DNA from: Dactylis glomerata
Taxonomy: Eukaryota > Streptophyta > Magnoliopsida > Poales > Poaceae
Assembly: GCA_007115705.1 (NCBI GenBank)
Contig: QXEO01000143.1
Coordinates: 4,137,434-4,201,433, forward strand
DNA: 64,000 bases
Direction of reading: 5' to 3'
Below, one piece after another: positions 56,786-64,000 of the stretch. Both the position numbers and the translations under genes were made by a program. The notes under the pieces were generated by a model. It was not told the origin of the DNA, searched no databases, and worked only from the letters and a program-made list of their open reading frames with translations. Within the stretch, counting starts at the first letter, position 1; every line of letters starts with the position of its first letter.

Positions 56786-57851
56786 TGACTAATAATCCAC
56801 CCACGGGGAATCATCCGAGGACCCCGTGAATATTAAGTTGCGAACAACAGATAATTGCATTAAGCAAAGTGTGTAATGTAAACAAAGCATATGTCCTTGG
56901 ACATAAGAATGTTGTTTTCTCCCTAGTGGCAACAACACATCTACAACCTTAGAGGTTTCTGTCACTCCCCCAGATTAAATAGAGGCATGATCCCAACTAT
57001 CGAGCATCAATACCCCCTCTTGGAGTCACTAGTATCTACTTGGCCAAGATAGCTACTAACAACAGAGAGCATGCAAGATCATAAACAACATAGAGATAAC
57101 ATAAGATAATATTCAGCACATCAACTCAATCATAACACCAATATTCATCAGATCCCAACAAACACAACATGTAGAATTACATAATGGTGATCTCGATCAT
57201 GTAAGGCAGCTCACGAGATCTAAACATGAAGCACATGGTGGAGAAGACAACCATCTAGCTACTGCTATGGACCCATAGTCCAAGGTAGACTACTCACTCA
57301 TCGCGCCGGAGGCAAGCATGTCGATGAAGAAGACCTCCGGTGGCGATTCCCCTCTCCGGCAGGGTGCCAGGAAGAGCTTCTGGACCCTCCCGATCTCGAG
57401 TCGACGACGGCGGCGGATCACGATGTGTTTCTGGAAAATTGATCGGGTATTTTGGTTTTTCCCATCGGGGGGTCTTTATAGGCGAAGGGGCAGCGTCAGA
57501 GGTGGACCAGGGCGGCCTCACACATAGGGGGCGCGGCAAGGGGCTGGGCCACACCGCCCTGTTGTGTGGCCAGCCCGTGGCTCATCTCCGTCTCCTCTTC
57601 GGTCTTCTGGAAGCTTCGTTAAATATCTGGATGTTCGGCTTTTGTTTCGTCCAATTCCGAGAATATTTTCTGTGTAACTTTTCTGAAACACAAAAACAGC
57701 AGAAAACAGGGAACTGGCACTGTGGCATCTTGTTAATAGGTTAGTTTCGGAAAATGCATAAAAACGCCACAAAGTGTAACAAAACACTAAGCAAATGGTG
57801 TAAAAACAAGCATGGAGCATCAAAAATTATAGATACGTTTGAGACATATCA

Positions 57852-58883
57852 AGCATCCCCAAGCTTAACTCCTGCTCGTCCTCGAGTAAGTGATAACAAA
57901 GAATAATTTTTGAGGTGATATGCACCTACACAATCTTGATCATCTATGTAAGCATTGTGTGCTGGGATCAAAAGAACTTAAAATATGTGCATGAAAGATA
58001 TAATCTTAATAGAAGAAACTTAGCAACCATGTTATAACATGAAGAAGAACACAAATAAAAGATCATGAAAGTGAAACAATGAAAGTCAAACGTGTGTTCA
58101 AATCATAAGGAAAAACATAGCAAATGGTTTTTAGCTTGTCCTTCTTGGAAGAGCAAAACATAAATGCATAGGACACCTTCAAGTTTAAGAGGGTGACTAG
58201 ATACAAATAATTTAAGAATAAGTGAAACCAAAATCATGAATCAATCAATGATAAACTTTGGGACAATGCACATTATACTAAGAATGACAACTATGCTCTC
58301 TTAGACGGTGCATAAAGATAGAAGGTGGTGACTCAACATAAAAGTAAAAGAAAGGCCCTTCGCAGAGGGAAGCGGTGATTAAACATGTGCTAGAGCTTTT
58401 CGTTTGTAAAACAGAGAGATAAAAATTGGGTTTTGAGAGGTGGTTGTTTTTGTCAACGACTGGCAATGGGGTTCTTACTATCTTCCATACAAAAATGAAG
58501 CAAGTTTTTCAGAGAGAGATTGACACTTTTTGTGCTCTTTTATAAAGCTTGGCACTCCTCCCCACCTTTTTTCCTTTCACAAACCATGGCTAACCGATTC
58601 CATCGGGTGCCCACCAACATTTACATACCATGGAGGAGTGCCTTTTTTCTTTCTTTTTTCCCTTTTTTTGGAATAAACAATATGGAAGATAGCAAATCTG
58701 ACCACTACGTCCCCATGAGCTGAAAACAGTATCACAAAACGAGAAGTGTTTTGAAGGTTTTTTTTTGAAAGGTAGCACATGAAAATTTACTTGGAATGGC
58801 TTACAAATACCATGCATAAGAATTTATAGTGGACACAATGGAACAACTTAGTTTTTAGGAGTTGGATGCACGAGTAGAGCTCA
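57852..58883 (-). other. Non-coding interior of the reverse LTR element, 3' part
   Basis: Aligned by eye in reverse with about 29050-30086 of the other element. No coding signal. Confidence 0.65.
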
Positions 58884-59735
58884 CAGGGCCGGCGCTGACC
58901 CATGGCCACCATGGGCAGCCGCCTAGGGCCCAGGCTAGAGGGGGGCCCAGAATCGCATGTAATCTTATAAAATGGGCTGAAGAAAAATGGAAACCAAGCC
59001 TCATCTAGAGAGACGAAATCGACTCGAGCTATCGCTATCGCTAGAAGTCAGGCCGATCGGTCCATCCACAGTCTCATATGCTTCGCCTTGGCCTGTCGCT
59101 TCGTCCCTTGTGCAGTCGTGCTTCGTTTTCACATCACAGACAGACAGACGGGAGACGACGCTGCTCCATCTAGGCTCGATCATCGCCGATCCGATCGGCA
59201 GCCCTACAGCCTGCTTGCGTGCACACGCAAAGTCGCGTACACACGCACTGCCCCCTCTATAAATCTATGATACTATGCCTTAATCCCTCATCTAATATTT
59301 TGTCTTATCCATGATTTAATCCCTAAATCAGGGTTCTGATTTCATGTAAATTCCTTCATCATTATAGGTGTTAAAATGTCAAAACAACTGTGTGGTGCTA
59401 CGAAAAAGAAGATGAAGAGAGAATCTGAATTGCAAAGAATGCGCGAACAAGCTTTTTTGTAAGAACTGAAGCATAAATGTCAATGGAGTCAGTAATTTGG
59501 TTTTTATTTGAGGTAATCAAACTAGTAGGGAATACTTGCTACATTATACACCATTTTTATTCTTTCTATCTTTAGTTTATAGATATCTTAGACTAAAAAT
59601 ATATGCCAAGATTTTGATTTATAAGATTTTGCAAGTGAAAGTCAACATATCAAGTTATGCGTACATATATGAGGATTTAGAGGGCCCTTTTTTAGACTTC
59701 GCCCTAGGGCCCTAAAAAATATAGAGCCGGCCCTG
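58884..59735. mobile_element. hAT deletion derivative with transposase N-terminal stub
   Basis: Termini CAGGGCCGGCGCTGA and TATAGAGCCGGCCCTG are inverted repeats, flanked by the 8-bp duplication AGAGCTCA (58876-58883, 59736-59743) typical of hAT. The sister LTR element has the empty site at 29047-29054. Inside, a short frame from 59376 (MSKQLCGATKKKMKRESELQ then RMREQAFL, stop) resembles the start of the hAT-type transposase found in plants, and the rest is missing. It is therefore non-autonomous. Confidence 0.88.
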
Positions 59736-61349
59736 AGAGCTCATACTCAGTACAAAATGAGGGCTAGCAAAAGACTGGGAGCGACCAACTAAGAGAGCAA
59801 TAACGGCCATAATCATGCAAAGCGACAAAGCAACATTAAAAGAAGCATAAGATGGCATCAAAAGTCAAAAACTAAATGATCATAAAGGCTTATGGTGACT
59901 TTGTATGAGTCTAACATGTGTGAGCATGCGCCAAGTCAACCCAAATAAAGCATCAAGGAGAAAACCAAATTAATGCTTCCAAATAATAAAAACAATGCAT
60001 GATATTTTTCAAAGGATCATTAAGCAATCTCAGTCATTTGAGACAAGTCATGCTACAGCAAAACCACTAAGCAAACTATCAAAAAGATATCAAGCACGAC
60101 ATGCAAAAGCCTAGGCCGCAGTCTACACAAGCTCCATTTTGTACCACTTTTTTTTGCATGAAACTTTTTCTCTTTTTCAACACCATTCGAACCTTTTTAA
60201 AATAACTCTTTTGATGAAAACCAACATGGACCAGAGGTAAAAATACACCTTGATTCAAAGATATAACAAGATCTGAACACAAATCATGGCGAAAATTGAA
60301 AGCTAAACGCAGTTCTAGAAAAAGAGAACACTCATTGAACGATAAGAGTGAAAAACAGAGTGTTCTTGGCAAATGAAAAGCAAGGCAACTTCTCCAAAAG
60401 GAATTTGTTGGGGTCCAACCATTTATTGCAGCAAACAAAACTAAACAAAACTGAAAACTAAAACAACTGACGCTCCAAGAAAAACGCATAGTGCATGAAG
60501 CAATAAAAATATAGTGTGTTGAAAGGTGACCTAATTTTTGCCGATGAAGAAGGGGTGCCTCGGGGGCATCCCCAAGCTTTGACGCTTGTACCTATTGGAT
60601 ATTTATTAGGGTGCATGGGTATCCCCAAGCTTGAGCTTTTGTTCATTCTTCAACTCATCTCATCATTCTCCAATTCCTACACTTGAAAACTTCCTTCATA
60701 CAAAACTCAACACAATTCTATTAGCAACATTAGTGTAAGCATAATATTGAATCAACCCCTTTTTGCTTCAGGTTTCAACTCAAAACCACCACATATAAAG
60801 AATATACTACTGTAGCAACTTCCCCAAAAGTTCTGTGATCAAAAGAACTCAAAAAGAAAGCAATCGAGAGGCAAACACAAATAGTGGACAGAAATCTGTC
60901 AAAACAGAACAACTGACAAAGGTCGAATTTTTAGAGGGTTTTCTGTTGCTCAAATCAAAAAGTGTTAAACTAATGAAAGTTTGGATATAACCTGGGGCAT
61001 ATGTACAAGAAATCGCAGGTCCAAAAGATGTTCTGAGAATTTTCGCGAATGTTTACGGTGCAGCACCGAAATCTGTTTCAGGACAGCAACATCCCCAAAT
61101 CTTACCTCACTCAAATTAGAGGCTTCTCTTGGCAAAACAATGAAATAAAAATGATAAGGAGAGGTCATTACAATAGTTATAACTTTCAAGACTCAAATAA
61201 AAGAAAAAGAACTGAAAGTAAAACAATGGGTTATCTCCCAAGAGTGCTTTTCTTTAACGCCTTTGAGCTAGGCTCAGTAATTTGAGAAGAATCTCATATA
61301 AGAAATATGAATGGAAGCCAAAAAGAGCATCAAGGAGCAAATATAAAAC

Positions 61350-62282
61350 TCATTTAAGTCTAACCCACTTCCTATGCATAGGAATCTTATAAGAAAATAA
61401 ATCAAAGAAGCACATAGTCACAAGTATGGGTAGATAAAACAAGAGCAACTTCTGAACTTTCAATATAAAGAGAGGTGTTTTAGTAACATGAGAATTCCAA
61501 CAACTATCTTTTCCTCTCTCATAATAATTTTCAGTAGCATCATGAACAAACTCAACAATATAAATATCACACTCACCCTCCTTTGTTAAGCATGGAGGGT
61601 GATCAAATAAGGTATTAGTTAAAGAGTTACTCTTATTAGGAGGTAGACATGGGTAGCTCCATTCTTCCTCCTCTTGATCATCACTCTCCTCCTCTTTTTC
61701 ATCCAATGAGCTTCCAGTTTCAGCAATTTCTTCTTCCATAGGCTCCTTTAAGGCATTAGTCTCTTCCGTTGGAGAGCATCTATTAAGATATTTAAGAATA
61801 TAGTCATTTTCTTCCTTGTAATTATCAAAGCAAAATTTAAGTATATCATAAACCTCATATTTATAAGGTGCATCATCAGTATTTTCAAGAAAATAAGCAA
61901 GTTCGAATGCACCTTTCCAAGCAATAAATTCTTCAATTTGTTCCACATCATAAAAGTCATAATTTCCATTAATATAAGAAGATATGATAACATCATCATT
62001 ATACTCACATTGAAAAGGGAGGTGTTTATACCTCCTACAACAACAAGATTTATCAAAGAAATAAGTAACATTATAAGTAGAGCACACATTTCTAGCAATG
62101 ATATACAATTTATCAATTTGTTCCCATAAGTGTTTCCCTTTTTGTGACAAGCGGTGTTCCTCATAATAATTTTGCTGCTCTTCCGTGAACCCACCTTGCC
62201 AAAAAGATTTAGTTTCAAAGAAACCAACCATTGATAGAAAGCATGATAAAGCAAGACAATAACAGACCAACAAAAATAACAA
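61350..62282 (-). CDS. Unknown 310-aa protein of the reverse LTR element
   Basis: The frame lies just inside the 5' LTR, where gag would be. It has a hydrophobic N-terminus (MLFLLVCYCLALSCFLSMVG), which could be a signal or membrane segment, a cysteine-rich patch (DKSCCCRRYKHLPFQCEY), a strongly acidic stretch (EEEIAETGSSLDEKEEESDD), and a C-terminal region with HDATENYYERGK, KLLLFYLPILVTMCFF and DLFSYKIPMHRKWVR. The last block matches the frame at 26664-27500, so it has been kept between diverged elements. No gag, protease or polymerase motif. A second start at the internal M of MVGFFETKSF is possible. Function unknown. Confidence 0.6.
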   Translation of the reverse strand: MLFLLVCYCLALSCFLSMVGFFETKSFWQGGFTEEQQNYYEEHRLSQKGKHLWEQIDKLYIIARNVCSTYNVTYFFDKSCCCRRYKHLPFQCEYNDDVIISSYINGNYDFYDVEQIEEFIAWKGAFELAYFLENTDDAPYKYEVYDILKFCFDNYKEENDYILKYLNRCSPTEETNALKEPMEEEIAETGSSLDEKEEESDDQEEEEWSYPCLPPNKSNSLTNTLFDHPPCLTKEGECDIYIVEFVHDATENYYERGKDSCWNSHVTKTPLFILKVQKLLLFYLPILVTMCFFDLFSYKIPMHRKWVRLK

Positions 62283-64000
62283 CTATAGTAGTAACTAATT
62301 TTTTGTATTTTTGATAAAACGATGCAAGCAAAAATAAAATAAAGCAAAACAAAAACAAAGTAAAGGATGTGCGTGCGAAACTCCCCTTGCAGAAGTCTTC
62401 TTTTTCCCCGGCAACGGCGCCAGAAAAAGTCTTGATGCGGCACGGTGTTGATGATGTAAATCACCATCCAGTTGGGAACCCCAAGAGGAAGGTATGATGA
62501 GCACAACAGCAAGTTTTTCCCTCAGTAAGAAACCAATGTTTGTCAGTCCAGGAAAAAGCTAAACTCCAGAAGGTGATGCTTGCTAGCTTCGCGACGGCTC
62601 TGGACAATTTATAAGGCGCCTCGTCCAGTGCTTTGCTTTGCCAGCAACAACGCGGAACCTGCACACAACACAACCAAGTACTTTGCTCCCAACTTACGAT
62701 GAGGTTGTCAATCTCACCGGTTTGCTGTAAACAAAGGAATGAGCGTATCGCGTGGAAAGCAATAGTAATATGCGAGAAACTAAACAGTGCGAGTAAAGTA
62801 AATAGGTGATAGCAATGTAAAGGAAATTGGACCGGGGTCCACATTTCACTAGTGGTGTCTCTCCATAAGATAAATAACAACATGCTGGGTAAACAAATTA
62901 CAGTTGGGCAATTGATAGAATAAATATAACGTGCATATGTCAAGAGGATCACTATTAGATTTACTCTGGGCATTACAACAAAATACATAGACCGCCATCC
63001 AACTGCATCTATGACTAATAATCCACCCACGGGGAATCATCCGAGGACCCCGTGAATATTAAGTTGCGAACAACATATAATTGCATTAAGCAAAGTGTGT
63101 AATGTAATCAAAGCATATGTCCTTGGACATAAGAATGTTGTTTTCTCCCTAGTGGCAACAACACATCTACAACCTTAGAGGTTTCTGTCACTCCCCCAGA
63201 TTAAATAGAGGCATGAACCCAACTATCGAGCATAAATACCCCCTCTTGGAGTCACTAGTATCTACTTGGCCAAGATAGCTACTAACAACGGAGAGCATGC
63301 AAGATCATAAACAACATAGAGATAACATAAGATAATATTCAGCGCATCAACTCAATCATAACACCAATATTCATCAGATCCCAACAAACACAACATGTAG
63401 AATTACATAACGGTGATCTCGATCATGTAAGGCAGCTCACGAGATCTAAACATGAAGCACATGGTGGAGAAGACAACCATCTAGCTACTGCTATGGACCC
63501 ATAGTCCAAGGTAGACTACTCACTCATCGTGCCGGAGGCAAGCATGGCGATGAAGAAGACCTCCGGTGGAAATTCCCCTCTCCGGTAGGGTACCGGGAAG
63601 AGCTTCTGGACCCTCCCGATCTCGGGTCGATGACGGCGGCGGATCGCGATGTGTTTCTGGAAAATTGATCCAGTACTTATGTTTTTCCCATCGGGGGGTC
63701 TTTATAGGCGAAGGGGCAGCGTCAGAGGTGGACCAGGGCGGCCTCACACATAGGGGGCACGACAAGGGGCCGGGCCACGCTGCCCTGTTGTGTGGCTAGC
63801 CCGTGGCTCATCTCCGTCTCCTCTTTGGTCTTCTGGAAGCTTCGTTAAATATCTGGATGTTCGGCTTTTGTTTCGTCCAATTCCGAGAATATTTCCTGTG
63901 TAACTTTTCTGAAACACAAAAACAGCAGAAAACAGGGAACTGGCACTGTGGCATCTTGTTAATAGGTTAGTTCCAGAAAATGCATAAAAATGCCACGAAG

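Larger units (their letters stand above)
54851..64000 (-). mobile_element. Second Athila-like LTR element, reverse strand, cut by the window edge
   Basis: The 3' LTR is 54851-57851 (about 1.65 kb once the inserted Helitron is set aside) and the 5' LTR starts at 62433 and runs past 64000. LTR ends are TG/CA: plus-strand text starts TGATGCGGCACGGTGTTGAT and ends GAGACATATCA. The primer-binding site TCCCCGGCAACGGCGCCA (62405-62422) is a perfect match to tRNA-Asp. The polypurine tract, as GCATCCCCAAGCTT, adjoins 57851. The likely target duplication CTCCT (54846-54850) cannot be checked because the other side lies outside the window. The interior is related to that of 24984-31627 but diverged, with one open frame and no gag-pol. 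Confidence 0.88.

Overview
This window is plant nuclear DNA, most likely from a Triticeae grass (wheat, Aegilops, barley or rye). The evidence is short-intron GT-AG gene models, very GC-rich coding ends typical of grasses, Stowaway-type MITEs with the CTCCCTCCG terminus, 3' ends of grass LINEs, and large LTR retrotransposons of an Athila-like kind primed by tRNA-Asp. The species cannot be fixed from the sequence alone. No rRNA, tRNA gene, CRISPR array or bacterial operon was seen.

Left part (1-9.4 kb), the gene-bearing end. Three ordinary host genes are present: a RADIALIS-like single-MYB/SANT gene (291-572, +), an 11-exon RAE1/Gle2 WD40 mRNA-export factor gene (2633-7312, +) whose exons all join in phase, and an intron-less zinc-finger homeodomain (ZF-HD) transcription factor (8720-9424, -).

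Second part (9.7-15.6 kb), small nested transposons: Stowaway MITEs, a 5'-truncated LINE that landed in the end of a MITE (18-bp target duplication), a 2.1-kb LINE-like element that carries only an intact ORF1 with two CCHC knuckles (11-bp target duplication and poly-A), and a Mutator-type MITE with a 9-bp target duplication.

Third part (16.8-51 kb), a chain of transposon-associated genes. It starts with a divergent pair, an unknown 305-aa protein (-) and a FAR1/MULE transposase (+) with two single-base frameshifts, followed by a broken B3-like gene (-). After that come related ~250-490-bp 'arms' ending near CCGGCCC, arrays of a 167-bp tandem repeat, a coiled-coil pseudogene with two TAG codons, a small unknown protein gene, a second decayed B3-like gene, a long Ulp1-like cysteine protease gene (39954-47372, 11 coding exons with a 3.5-kb Helitron in intron 1), a GRF-type zinc-finger gene and a zf-XS gene with a decapeptide minisatellite. 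FAR1, B3-like, Ulp1, GRF and zf-XS domains are often found on grass DNA transposons, so these probably travelled together. I could not define one outer pair of termini.

LTR elements. One non-autonomous Athila-like family appears in three states: a complete copy (24984-31627, TSD CTGGT) inserted inside the first 167-bp array, a solo LTR (51521-53064, TSD GCAGA), and a more divergent reverse-strand copy (54851 to beyond the right edge) that itself contains a Helitron in one LTR and a hAT deletion derivative inside. The internal regions have no recognisable gag-pol; each carries one unknown ORF with a shared hydrophobic C-terminal region.
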